Below are positions 1-11,504 of a stretch of 64,000 nucleotides of DNA, one piece after another. The DNA lies in contig NC_089274.1 of assembly GCF_963678975.1 (NCBI RefSeq), positions 25,395,053 to 25,459,052 on the forward strand, in the 5' to 3' direction. Every line of letters begins with the position of its first letter. The stretch's first letter is position 1. The DNA comes from Dysidea avara (taxonomy: Eukaryota > Porifera > Demospongiae > Dictyoceratida > Dysideidae). Under the pieces are notes generated by a model. It was not told the DNA's origin. It saw nothing but the letters and a program-made list of their open reading frames with translations, and did not search any database. The position numbers and the translations under genes were made by a program.

Positions 1-516
1 TACCATTGGAAGCCTCTTTTTAAAATCTTAGATCCACTACCCCTGCATAAGTATTATGATATACATTATCTTCAGTGTATACTGATTCAGTTAGACTTTA
101 ATCACAAGAATGACCTAACCAGTATTCTCTATAACAATACATACATTGGTGTAATTAAGTCACAATTGTAAATGTTATAATCACTGTTTATGGTATAGTT
201 GTACTAACATGAATGGTTGCATGAATGCAGTTCTTCCATGAATTACCATCATGCAGGCATGTGAACTATTGTAAGGTTCCTAATTCATAAATCTGTGGGA
301 GAAGTTGTACAACCTTAACTAGTGATATCTCACTTCAACAGAAGACCTACACATTCCTGGCAGGTCATGTCCTTACATTCAGGACGTGGTGTAATCCAAT
401 ACATGTGGATGACACAAATATAAAATAGCAAGCTTGCTGTTTCCATATAACAGTCAGGCAGATTGATACAGTTAAAGCAGCATTAGAATTTGACATTGGC
501 ATCAAACCCATTCATT
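1..516. other. Non-coding sequence upstream of CD225 gene 1
   Basis: AT-rich sequence with no exon-like reading frame that I can support. It should contain the promoter and 5' UTR of the first CD225 gene, but I see no distinctive motif. Confidence 0.4.
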
Positions 517-3500
517 ATGACAGGTATGTAGCTATAAAATTATGCATGAATGAATGAATGATTGTGGCTTACCTGCATTTGTGTATGAAGTAGCAAGAAG
601 GTGGCATATAGTATTGTAGAAACTTTGCATTACAGAAATGCTGGCTGATATGATAAGAAAGATAGTCACATGAAATTCTTCCATTATTATAGTTCGACCG
701 CTTTTTCATTGTACAAAAATTATGAACTATTTCAATTCTATCCACTCTGTGCTTATAAGGATAAATGATACACAAAGACTATAATTATGAACTTAACAAT
801 GCCTCATGATTCTTTGTATAAAGTAGAAATATATGTGTTGTACACAGCTTTAAGTGGCTGCAAGACTTTTGGATTGTTGGAAGGTTTAATCTCTATAGCC
901 GCATACTTTTTGTGAATGGAAAATCAATGAATACAAAAATATACCTATTATGTGTTCTGTGTTATTATTGATGGCAAGTCATACATATAAGATTCTAAGG
1001 AATACATGCATATAATATTATAGTATTGTGTACATAATATACTATCCTAGCTATAGGACCTATATAAGATGCATGGCTACTGAAGGTTTGATGTATTCAA
1101 TACACAAAGATTTGTAATAAAGTCTATTGTGCTATGAGCCCAAAACAGCTAAACTGCTTCCATGAAAAATGTTATACATCATACAGTAGTGTATATTAAG
1201 GATCATGGAGTTTTGGGTTTCCTTGAGTCACACACTTACCATTATATATTACATACAGATAGTAGTTGTGAAATATACAGAAACTTCCATAGTTCAGTTT
1301 GTCTGTACCTTGTATTTTGGTGATGTGTTTACTCATGGATATGTACATGTATGTTATTAGTCATAACTATATATTTGGCTATCTTCTTCTACAGAACAAA
1401 ACACAACCCCTCAGGATGTAGTAGCAGACAACAGTGTATACCACCATGAAAGATCCAAAACAATTGTAGTGTCATTAACTCCAGGACCACAGTCACAGGA
1501 TAACACACAAGTTGGTCCCCCTACATCTCCGCCACCATACAATCAGAGCATCCCTAATGGAGCTCCTTTGCCTCCTGCGGGTAAGTTGTGCCTAGTTAAA
1601 TAATCATGAGAGCACACATTTCAGTACTCAGCTTATCATAGTTATTTTGGGATTGTGTACATATAGCCACACATTTCATACATATTGTATATCAGAAATT
1701 ACAAGCTTCAATTCTCTTAAACATTTCTGTGTATATGACAGTAGCAGCATTGATGGTGTATGATGATTGTTGCTGTTTCCAAATCTATAGATATTCCTGT
1801 TCCTCAAGAACAACCACCTCCAGCTTATGATGCTGATCCCAGCAAGCAGCATCCTCAAAAGATACAATGTCAACCATCAGAAGTAAGTCATGACTCTTGA
1901 AAACCAATTAATCCAACCCGCAGTGAAGCCTCACTTAATGGTACCCATTTTTCTTCAATAAAACTACGTATAATGATCACATTGTTAAGAAACCTAATAT
2001 GACTAGACAAGTTTAGTTGAGGTTTAACATTTGCAGCAGTCATGCAGTACAAATCATTGCTATGGTGTACATATTATTATTATTATGTATAATTGGTCAA
2101 AAAGAAGACAGAGTCTTATAAAACCAATTTCAATTAAATCATACAAATGATTATACAAAAAATGATCTAAATTAGTCTTAAAACTTAGTACATTGGGAGA
2201 AGTGGCAATTTCATAGGGTAAGGAATTCCAGTTATTAATTATTCTCAGTGAAAAGGCAAAGCGTCGTATTGAAGTCTTATTAAATTTCTTATAAATCTTA
2301 AATCCATTAGATCTAGTACTGCAACTGGTGTTCATTGTAAAAAATATTCTTTATTTACTAAAACCGCTCCATTCAAAATTTTATACGTCATAATTAAGTC
2401 CATACGATTTCAACGGTAAGATAAACTAGGTAAATTGAGGCTTTGTAGTCTGTCAGAATAGGGTAAGTTTTGAAGGGTAGGTATCAACTTTGTGGCTCTT
2501 CTTTGAATATTTTCCAGCTCACGGATGTTTCCCAAATGATGAGGATTCCATATGGTAGAGGCATAGTCTAGAATTGGTCTTACAAGTGTAGTGTAAAGTA
2601 ATCGTATGCGTATTACAAACAGGATCTCTGGAATTAAAGTTTCGTTTAATGGTGCCTAACACATTGTTGGCTTTGTGTATTATCTGGTTAATATATGTCT
2701 TGAAATGCAAGTTTTCATCAAATGTGACACCCAAATCTATCTCCTCTTGAACAGTACTAATAGGATATGCATTATTGTTTATGTAAACGTAATACTGCCT
2801 GGATGTAGATTTGGGGCCAATACTCATGTGCTTACACTTAGGGAAATTTAGAAATGACAACCAAGTACCACACCACTCAAGCACAAAGCTTAAATCCTGT
2901 TGCAACAGATCAGTATCAACAGGTGAGGTGATAGGACGATATAATTTGGTATCATCAGAAAACAGACCTGAGAAACTTAGTAAAGCATCTGGCAAATCAT
3001 TAACATATATGATGAAAAGGGTAGGTCCTAAAACACTACCTTGTGGAACGCCACTAATTACATTAGTCCAGTCAGAATAAGATCCACGAATTGAGACTCT
3101 CTGTTTTCTATTTGACAAAAAAATTTTCTAACCAATTAAGCACATTACCTTGAATCCCATAAGCTTTCAATTTAGTCATTAAACGTCTGTGTGGCACCTT
3201 GTCAAATGCTTTTTGAAATCTAAATAGATTACATCAATACTTGTACCATCTTCAATAACTCTACTCCAATGTTCCATAATTGTCAACAATTGAGCTTCAC
3301 AGGATCTTTTGCTTCTAAATCCAAACTGTTCATTACTAAAGAAATTATTAGATGCAAAATATGACATTATCTTGTCTCTGATGATGGCTTCTAAAAGTCT
3401 GCAGAAGATGGCGGTTAGACTAATAGGGCGATAATTGTTTGGGAGCTTTCTGTCACCTTTTTTAAATATCGGTGTTATTGTAGCTTCTTTCCAGCTTAAT

Positions 3501-5450
3501 GGCAAGGTTGCTTCTTCTAAGGATTTGTTGTAAGGGTAATAGAGTGGTACAATAAGTCCATCTTTCACATTTTTCAGCACTCGCGGGTGGAATTTATCTG
3601 GACCACATGATTTGTTTGGTTTAAGGCAATTGAGCTGATGTAAGACATCCTCATGAGTTATCTCAATATGTTGAAGAGTACTGCCGTTTGATCTGTCAGG
3701 TAATGTTGGTACCTCAGATGTAGGTCCATCAGTATACACACTAGTAATAAAGTCATTAAGATGGTTAGCCACTTCATGATCAGAACAAGTTAAGGTACCA
3801 TCATCTTTAAGTAATTTGTCTACGTCTACTCGTACCTAGCTTGGTGTTACTTCTGACATATTTCCAAAACAGGTTGGGGTTGTGTTGGATGTCTCTTGCT
3901 AATTTGGTTTCAAATTTTGACTTGGCGTGTTTAACAGCTGCAGTAGCATTGTTTCTACACTTACTATACGAGATGTAATCTACATGGCGTTTGGTGGCCT
4001 TATAAGTATTCCATGTTTTATGTTTAAGCTTGATTGCTTTGAGTGTAGGCCAATCCAGCCATTTTGGTTTGGACTTAGAGCTAGCAGTTTTAACTGGAAT
4101 ATACTTGTCAATCAAGTTTAATAGTTTAGTATGAAAACACAGCCACATAGATTCCATATATTGTCCTTCAAATAGTTGTGCCCAATTAGTATCAAGTAAT
4201 TCATGTGTCATGGATCTATAGTCTCCACGTCCATATAAATACTTGAGCACATTAACACATTCTATAGAGTGATAACACAAAAATTCAAAACTGATAACAA
4301 CATGATCACTTTTGCCAAGTGGAGGCAATGAAGTGAGATCTGTCACTTCATGTTGGTCAGTACTTAAGATAAGATCTAATACAGATGGAGTTTAGTCATT
4401 TCTATATCTAGTTGGAAATGTAACATGTTGAGTGATAAAAAGGTCAGCAAGTAATGATAAAAATGCCCCATCACAACCACAATTTGATGTTGTAGTCAGT
4501 GTATTCCAATTTATATGAGGCATGTTAAAGTCTCCAGCTATAAGTAAATGTGATACACCTGTATTAGTAGCTTGTGTAAGTAAGGAACATAAGTTATTAA
4601 AATTATCGATATTACTATTGGGAGAATGATAGACTACGCCAAATAATAAGCAGTCTTTGTTGGTCAAGGAAACTCGACACCATATGGATTCCAAAAATGA
4701 ACTAGAACTCAGAGCATCATCCTTATATGCCTGTAAGTCTGATTTTACAAAAATACATACGCCACGTTGTTGAGAGTTAGTAGTATTTTGTATAGTTTTG
4801 TACCCATCAATGTTAAATTCTATATTAGGGCCACAAAATTTGCAGTTTACCTCAGTAATAGCCACTATGTCAGGTTTGTCGATGGTAAGTCTAGATTGTA
4901 GTTCATTGAATTTGTTAGACAAGGAGTCAGCATTAGTATATAAGTATAAAAATTTTGCAGATTTCATAGTAAACATTATCACCTATCAGAATTATATACC
5001 ACAATTACAACCCTTTAAGCCAAACACAAAATAATGATCATGTTTTACTGCATGTAGTTAATAATGGCTAAACTTACTAATGATGTGTTTTTAGATAATA
5101 GTAGAACAGCCAAGACAAATACAAGTGATAGCAACAAGTGATTATGTTCATCATGATTATTTGCCTCTTTCCATTGTCGTTGCCATCCTTTGCTGTTTTG
5201 TGAGCTTACCTACTCTGGTTTGTTCTCTACCGGCAATAGTCTCTGCAGCAATTGTAAGTTGTTTGAATGTTTGTGCAAGCTCTATGTTGCAACATAATGT
5301 TGTATACAGGCACGTGATCGCTACAACAGTCATGGGGATGATGTGGGAGCAAGACGTTTCAACTATCTGGCAATTATTCTCAATCTCTTATCAGTGCTGA
5401 CTGGAATTGTATTACTTGCACTTGTTATTATCCTCAGAGTAACAGTCTAA
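517..5450 (+). CDS. CD225/dispanin-family two-pass membrane protein, gene 1
   Basis: Five-exon model: 517-523, 1395-1580, 1791-1882, 5095-5253, 5310-5450, giving 194 aa with all phases matching (1,1,0,0). Exon 1 is only ATG ACA G before GTATGT; it is the least certain exon but matches the start exon of gene 4. Exons 2 and 3 encode a hydrophilic Pro-rich N-terminus with the PPxY-like motifs SPPPYNQ and PPPAYDAD. Exon 4 carries the first hydrophobic segment (DYLPLSIVVAILCCF, then LVCSLPAI). Exon 5 has the loop GDDVGARRFN and the second hydrophobic segment ending in RVTV. Membrane segment, cysteines, loop with GD and GARR, then second segment is the CD225 (interferon-induced transmembrane/dispanin) layout. 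In that family the Cys residues near the first segment are often palmitoylated and PPxY motifs bind WW-domain ubiquitin ligases; both are inferences here. Intron 3 (1883-5094) is filled by an antisense LINE. Specific function unknown. Confidence 0.8.
2519..3772 (-). pseudogene. LINE reverse transcriptase, frameshifted
   Basis: Two overlapping minus-strand frames (3179-3772 and 2519-3118) together make an RT domain. The first has NKSCGPDKFHPRVLK, TPIFKKGDRKLPNNYRPISL, NEQFGFRSKRSCEAQLL and IYLDFKK. The second has the SGVPQGSVLGPTLFIIYVND motif and the catalytic loop as FSDDTKL where FADD is usual. The switch of frame near 3180-3120 and the Ala to Ser change in the active-site motif indicate a dead copy. 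Confidence 0.85.
4392..4982 (-). pseudogene. LINE endonuclease domain fragment
   Basis: Exonuclease-endonuclease-phosphatase fold typical of LINE ORF2. Visible motifs are YTNADSLSNKFNEL near the start, DIVAITEV (second metal-binding region), GVVYHSPNS and LIAGDFNMPHINW. Their order and spacing fit a CR1/L2-type endonuclease. The frame ends at 4392 and similar sequence continues toward 3807-4346 in another frame, showing a frameshift. Confidence 0.8.
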
Positions 5451-5607
5451 ATATATACAATGTGTAAACACCACACTGTACTGTATGATATACAACATAA
5501 TGTATGTAACTAAATGTAACTCTATTGTATATAAAGACAATATAAATTAATATTTGTGTATGCCATATATGTATTTTTATGCATGTTAAAGTCAACACTG
5601 AAATGAA

Positions 5608-5613
5608 AATAAA
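5608..5613 (+). terminator. Possible polyadenylation signal of CD225 gene 1
   Basis: AATAAA about 160 bases after the stop codon at 5450, in AT-rich 3' sequence. Confidence 0.4.
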
Positions 5614-5619
5614 ATAGTT

Positions 5620-6720
5620 GTAAACATAATGATCAAATATATGATCAATATTATTATTCTTTAAGCACATATTTCTATTGAATAAGCAGTCAGCATGTAT
5701 TGATACCTTTGTATATAAGAAGTAAACAAAAGCCTAAGGGCTCTTCTAAAATAGTATTTTTACAGTATGAATAGGCCACTTTATTCAGCTCCAAGGTTGG
5801 TTCGTCCATTTGAGCACAGTAAGTGCTAATGTACTGCATATGTACATGAATTGAATAATCCCAGGAGCATGCTGACTGAATAGTCATAGCTATATGCATA
5901 CATCTGAATAATCATTTCAGTGCTACATTGTTACTGTTTGGATGTCTATATCAAAAGTAGATTCACTAAGTTAACTGCAAAGTGCCGGCTTTCAAACAAT
6001 AATTTGAACGTGTGCAGATAATTATACTCAAGTAATTCATTACAATGTAACTATACATGTAGCTAGCTACAGGTCACAGTCGAGGAACAAAATTGTCAGA
6101 TAAATCCAACTAGCTAGAAATTTGCCATTTTATGTAGCTACACTAGTACACAAGCATGCTCTGTGAAATGCAAAGCGTGGAATGAATCTCGCATGGGGGC
6201 AAGGAACATTTAGCTATAATTTGGTAACAAATTTGACTGCAAATTTACATTGAGTTGTGATGTTATTGCTGGCTAAAGCATTACCTGAAAAGATAACTGT
6301 ATGTTTCCGTTAGCATATACAAGAGTGTGGATAGTTTGGGTGGCAATAATAATGATTGTGATACGCAGCTTCGCAAATTATCATTTACTATTTATCAACT
6401 TTATGTGCAGCGCCATTGTGTATTTAATTCTTTAAAATTATAGTGCTTGCAATTGCATGCTGACTTCACTGACATACATCCAAATTGAATAACACTGCAG
6501 CATCTGCCAGTGCTGCAATCTGTCAATCTCTGTATAGTTTGGACCATGCAGGAATTTTTAGCCCATATATTGTTATTGAGTTTTCCCCTTTCATAAGTAA
6601 AGCCAGGCCTGTTGGGATAAAAATCCCATTAATATTAATTCAGGGTTTTTGAGGCTCTTCTGTTCAGATGCATGCTTGGTCTTTGAGACTGCAGATCATA
6701 TCAGATTAACAGTGTTCTAT
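5620..6720. other. Intergenic sequence, nothing recognised
   Basis: Low-complexity AT-rich DNA between CD225 gene 1 and the second LINE. No open frame, tRNA-like fold or paired inverted repeat stood out. Confidence 0.4.
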
Positions 6721-6721
6721 A

Positions 6722-8560
6722 TTATTGGAGTATTATTATTATTATTATTAGAATTGGTTAAATAGGACAGACAGCCGAGGCTGATTAGGTCCTACAAGGT
6801 ACAAATAAACATACTGTACACGTTACAAACATTCAATAATGACTTCTGAAAACTTAGTTAAATTGTCCATTTCTATCAGTGGTGTTGGTAGTGCATTCCA
6901 TTCTCTGATCGTCTTCTGAAAAAAGCTTGTCATATATGTAGTGGTACTTGTGGATGGCATCATCAGGTGAAATAGGTGATGTTGTCTAGTGGTAAAGTGA
7001 TAGTAGTCAGGTAGAAATAAGCCGATCATGCTGTGAATTATTTGGTAAAAGATGTTTAGTCTTTGTTGCTTCCTTCTCTTTGCTAATGGCAACCAATTGA
7101 GCTGTTCCATGCAGCATAGTACTGACACTATTGTGATAGTTATAGTCAGAAAGGACCCACCTTGCAGTACGCCTATGAACTTTTTCTAAGTGATATTTGT
7201 ACAATGTAATGTGGGTCCCAAACAACACTGTCAACACATGCATATTCCATTAATGGTCGAACTAATAATAAGTATGCAGATGCCTTGATATCAGTTGAAC
7301 ATTTAGTAAGGTGGCATTTGAGAAAGTTAAACATCCTTGTAGCCTTACTAGCAACATTAGTAACATGGCATAAATTTCCCCAAAAGAGGATTCCCCATTC
7401 TCCAACATAATGAGTTGAGAGACTTCACAGCTGCTGTCCTAACTGAAGTGTGTAGTGATGTGAGGGTCGAACCCCCTTTCAGGTGAGACCCTTCGATTTG
7501 CAACAGCTAATAATGAGGATGGAACTTGTGTAGATGTTTCTGCTTCAGGAGTCTGGGGAGGTAAACATCAGAAGACATTGCTTGATGTCAAAGTATTTAA
7601 TGCTAATGCACCTTCATATTGTGGTACCCATGTATCCTCACTTTATCGATGTTTTGAACATGAGAAACAATCGAAGTATAACAACGTATTAGGGAAGGTT
7701 CTTTTACCCCACTTGTATTTTCAACATTTGGTGGTATGGGTCATGCTGCTGCTGTATTTTACAGAAGGCTTGATTTCCTTGTCTCTCCTCGGAAAGAGCT
7801 GTCATATAGTTCTGTGATGTCATGGCTGCATTACAGGATTAGTTATTCTTTGTTACACTCTGCTATAGCCTATTATGTGTTTGAGAGGAGCTAGATCACA
7901 TCAGGGCTGTCCGCTTTCGCTGGGAGCACTTGACCTTGCACTAGCTGAGGGTCAGGTGGCTCCAGCTCATAGATTGAAATTTGATCTCAGTATATGTCTA
8001 GTACTTTTAACATCTTTAGTGTTAGGGGTGGTGGCGAGGGGTGCTGGTAACCCAGGGAAAAGTAGTCTGTTTTAAAATTAGCAACGTGGGTAGACCATGA
8101 AAGGTGATCATCCAACATCACTCCAAGGTATATATCATGATGATGGGTTACAGATAAAATGGACCCGTAGATAGAGTAGTTTGCAGTTATGGGATTTAGT
8201 AACCTTAATCATGAACATCTCACAACAGTACATTTACCAAGCCATTTGTCAGACCAATTCCCAGTAGGATATGGTGTTAAAAATCCCTTTGCAATGAAAC
8301 AGTGTCCTGCTCTGTTTTAATGACTTGATAAAATAGGCATTCATCAGCAAAAAGTTTTACTAAGACGAAATATTTTCAACAATGTCATTAATATAGATAT
8401 AAAACACTAGTGGACCCTGAGGTACTCCAGATGTTACAGGGACGTAATCAAATGATTCCCCATCAAGTAAGACTTGTTACTTGCATGCTGTTTTCAATCC
8501 AGTAGATAACTTGGCCATCATATGATAATCTAATCCAAAACAGCCAAGCTGTAAAAAAAG
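6722..8560 (-). mobile_element. Second CR1/L2-like LINE, 3' half, interrupted
   Basis: Minus-strand translation shows SGVPQG-type sequence near 8450, an RT active-site-like LFADEC near 8330, LGVM-type text and HVANF near 8070-8130. After an interruption it continues with HVTNVASKATRMFNFLK, WDPHITLYKYHLEKVHRR, LNWLPLAKRRKQQRL and IREWNALP down to about 6820. A (TAA)n tail lies at 6726-6750. Several frameshifts are present. The stretch about 7372-8070 is a foreign + strand fragment inserted in this LINE. Confidence 0.75.
7372..8070 (+). mobile_element. Nested LINE 3' nuclease-like module fragment
   Basis: Plus-strand frames give GFPILQHNELRDFTAAVL, LTEVCSDVRVEPPF, VDVSASGVWGG, LLDVKVFNANAPSYCGTH, SYSSVMSWLHYRISYSLL and CLRGARSHQGCP. 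This matches a C-terminal module found after the RT in some invertebrate LINE-like elements (HNELRD, WG, FDVRVFNP, CLRGARS); the D...D-x-K/R spacing suggests a restriction-like nuclease fold, which is inference. It is broken by at least two frameshifts. It sits inside the minus-strand LINE, with similar 15-bp flanks at about 7355 and 8077. Confidence 0.65.
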
Positions 8561-8856
8561 AGTGCGGCCCTCAAAAAGGCTATGGTGAAAAAGGATGTGA
8601 AATCCAAGGTGGCAGCCAAGAAATGGCTGTGATGGCAGGTTAATGGTAAAAATTTTAATAACGACAATTCAGGTGAATTTTGGTGCCGCTTGGTCTTGGC
8701 ACAAAATTCACCTGAATTGTCATAATTAAAATTTTACCATTAACCTACCATCACAGCCATTTCTTGGCCGCCACCTTGGATTTCACATCTTTTTTCACCA
8801 TAGCCTTTTTGAGGGCCGCACTCCTTTTTTACAGCTTGGCTGTTTTGGATTAGATT
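8527..8856. repeat. Long near-perfect foldback element
   Basis: Sequence 8527-8683 is the near-exact reverse complement of 8700-8856, leaving a loop of about 16 bases. Outer ends are AATCTAATCCAAAACAGCC and its complement. No coding capacity, so a non-autonomous foldback/MITE. A shorter relative lies at 62084-62252. Confidence 0.85.
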
Positions 8857-8976
8857 TCACTTCTTTTTTGGCTTTGGGGCTTTTTTAACCTATCTTTTTT
8901 TCTTTACCACAGGAAGAAGAAAAGATGAAGCAGATATTAAATATTTTTAATATTTCTACTTTTATCATTAAATGTA

Positions 8977-8998
8977 CAAATTATATATATATATATAA
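8977..8998. repeat. AT dinucleotide microsatellite
   Basis: A run of alternating T and A just upstream of the third LINE fragment. Confidence 0.7.
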
Positions 8999-9060
8999 TA
9001 CATATATTTATTACAGAACTCTCTACATGGTGGTTTCTTTGTAACTGAACACTCTACAAG

Positions 9061-10240
9061 GTGACTTCTTCTTGTGCATTAAATAACAGGTTACAAGTCG
9101 ACATTGGAATTCTGGACTTCTCAAAGGCATTTGATAAAGTTCCACATGCCAGGCTTGTGAAGAAATTAGACAATTACGGAATACGAGGGAAAACACTTCA
9201 GTGGATTACATCTTTTCTACACAACAGATCACAGCAAGTAGTCATTGAGGGTACATACTCTACCTCAGGGTACAGTTTTAGGACCAACACCATTTCTACT
9301 ATATATTAATGATCTCTAATACAAAATATTCAGAGCACTGTTCATTTATTTGCCAATGACTGTCTTATCTATCAACCAATAAATTCTCCTAACGATCATC
9401 AGTTATTACAACAAGACTTAAATACACTAAATACTTGGGCTAAAACATGGCAAATGAAATTTAATGTTGACAAGTGTTGCATTCTTCAGTTATCCAAACA
9501 CCACGTGCACCATAAAACAACATTTCTTTATCACACGTCAAACAAACCCCTCAAAGTTGTTGAACAGCATTTTTACCTTGGAATAATAATAGATCACCAT
9601 CTTTCTTGGGGACCACAAGTTAACCATGTACGCAACAAGGCTACCAGAATAATCAGTTTTTTACAACGTAACTTAAGAAACTGTTCACGTGCACTTAAAG
9701 AGCTAAGCTATAAACAATTTATCTTACCTGTGCTGGAATATGCTGCTGCAATTTGGGACCCATACCACCTAAAGGACATAAATAAAATAGAAATGATACA
9801 ACATAGAGCAGCTAGATTTGTCCTGAATTGACCATGGAGAAGGAATATGCGAGATAGTATAACTGAAATGCTAACATCATTAGAATGGCCACCACTCCAA
9901 TTAAGGAGAAATGTGCAAGATTAACTCTATTATACACGATTATCCACAACCTAACTGAAATACCTAACAGCTATATACCAACATTATCACCTATCACAAT
10001 TACAAGATCTAATCATGAACAGAAATTCCTACACTATCATACATCAATAGACAACTATAAGTACTCATTTTTTCCAAGAACAATACCAGAATGGAATGGA
10101 CTCAGTACCACAAGACATCATCAACCAACAAACTATTGACAGCTTCAAACAATTATTATACAAGCACTTTTAATTTTAATGTACATTAACACTTATGCCC
10201 CAGGCGGGCCCTGCTAATTAAACAATAATAATAATATAAT
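9061..10240 (+). mobile_element. Third CR1/L2-like LINE fragment (RT to 3' end)
   Basis: Plus-strand frames contain LDFSKAFDKVPHARLVKKL, then (shifted) GTVLGPT-like sequence, LFANDCLIYQPINSP where FADD is usual, MKFNVDKCCILQLS, HLSWGPQVNHVRNKATR, LEYAAAIWDPY, IQHRAARFVLN and FPRTIPEWNGL. The element ends in an (AAT)n tail at about 10222-10240. The Asp to Asn change in the active-site motif plus frameshifts show an inactive 5'-truncated copy. Confidence 0.85.
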
Positions 10241-10720
10241 ACAACTTAGTCTGTTTGTGCCCCTCCCCTTGCCAGCTCCCGGATCCGCCCCTGGCACTTG
10301 TGCTGTAAAGCCTAAAATCTATGATAGGACTGAGCTTACTAGTGACTTTTGATCATAACTTCCCAGATATCTTATTAGGGGCCGATTTAGGGAGGGGGCT
10401 AAGGGGGCTGTAGCCCCCCCTCCCCCCCTTTCCTTTCTAAGTTAGTACTTGGCCAATAAAACCCTAAATCTTCTATGTGTATCAAAAGCAGGCTTATTTC
10501 AGGAACTATGCAACTATACCTATTGTTCAACCCTGTTCCAGGAGAGTACAGCTTCCTTTTCCTCAAGAATTCTTCAAGAAAAAGTTTCGATTGTGGGTTG
10601 CATCTTTAGTTACAAAAGTTGTAATTGTGGGTTTTGTTTTATTCAGATAATTAGCAGTGTTTTCCACTATGACTATAAGTTGGTTTAATTAATTATCAGC
10701 TTCAGTATAATATATAGTTA
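10241..10720. other. Intergenic sequence with C-rich repeat remnants
   Basis: Contains CCCCTCCCC..GGATCCGCCCCTGG near 10261 and a C-rich run at 10414-10430. These resemble ends of elements seen at 11706, 13130 and 13745. An open frame at 10449-10688 shows no recognisable domain. Confidence 0.4.
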
Positions 10721-11101
10721 GGCCACTCCAATTGGTAATTATGTTTCTGGTCCACCACCCGCATCCTTTTTTGGAGAATGTGAAATTTCAGAAATACATG
10801 AGTAAAATGCCCGCATGAGCATTTTGAAAAACCTGATTTTCAGAAACAAATATTGGGCTGCAATAAGTATGCTAAATCTGACTATCTAAGTGTTATAATT
10901 TGTATTTTATCAGTGAAAACCTGCAAGAAATAGGCAAAGTGCATAGTACGGATCATATATTCTAATAGAACAGTCAGTAAATCACAAAAAATACTCTAAT
11001 TGAGCAGTCACTTCATTGTTGCTTTGTTGCTGAATTCCGCCCTCCCGCACCTAAAACTAATTTTCAAAGGACCAGAAACATAATTACCAATTGGAGTGGC
11101 C
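10721..11101. mobile_element. MITE with 33-bp perfect TIRs and TTA duplication
   Basis: Left end 10721-10753 and right end 11069-11101 are perfect 33-bp inverted copies starting GGCCACTCCAATTGG. Both are flanked by TTA, the usual 3-bp (TWA) target duplication of PIF/Harbinger elements. At 381 bp with no ORF it is non-autonomous. The interior holds two copies of the dispersed TCTAAT-GAACAGTCA motif. Confidence 0.85.
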
Positions 11102-11504
11102 TTACCAACTCAGCCATTTAGCAAACTGTAGTCTTTTGGTATTTTATAAGTTTATTAGGCAGCTATAGCACTTTTGTCTATGAACATAAAATCTGTATCA
11201 GTTACCTTCTGATATGACCCCATGCTGTGGATTATGGTGCTGGTATTTGTCAGTCTTCATAACCCAGCAGATCTAGAAATAAGTTAACCATCACAACAGT
11301 AAATTCAGAAATCCCATAAAAGCAAATATAGTTGCACTTTACTAAGGAAGTAAGGATTTCCAGTGGACTAGCTAATAGCTACTAGTACCCTTCACTGCAT
11401 TCTGCCTTTCTGTACAATGTATTGGTGTTAAGACTAACAAAGTATCACTAGGCTAAGGAACATGCATACTAATAATTGTGACGTTCAACACCACTACTAC
11501 TTAG

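Larger units (their letters stand above)
2060..5030 (-). mobile_element. CR1/L2-like LINE, near full-length ORF2, degenerate
   Basis: Antisense inside intron 3 of CD225 gene 1. Reading the minus strand from about 5030 to 2060 gives, in order, an apurinic-type endonuclease, a reverse transcriptase and the C-terminal region ending in a NNWNSLPYEIA-type motif. A short ATA/ATT microsatellite tail lies near 2070-2085. The frame is broken at least three times, so it is inactive. About 2.9 kb matches an ORF2 of roughly 950 aa; no ORF1 was seen. The CR1/L2 assignment is from motif recall. Confidence 0.85.
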
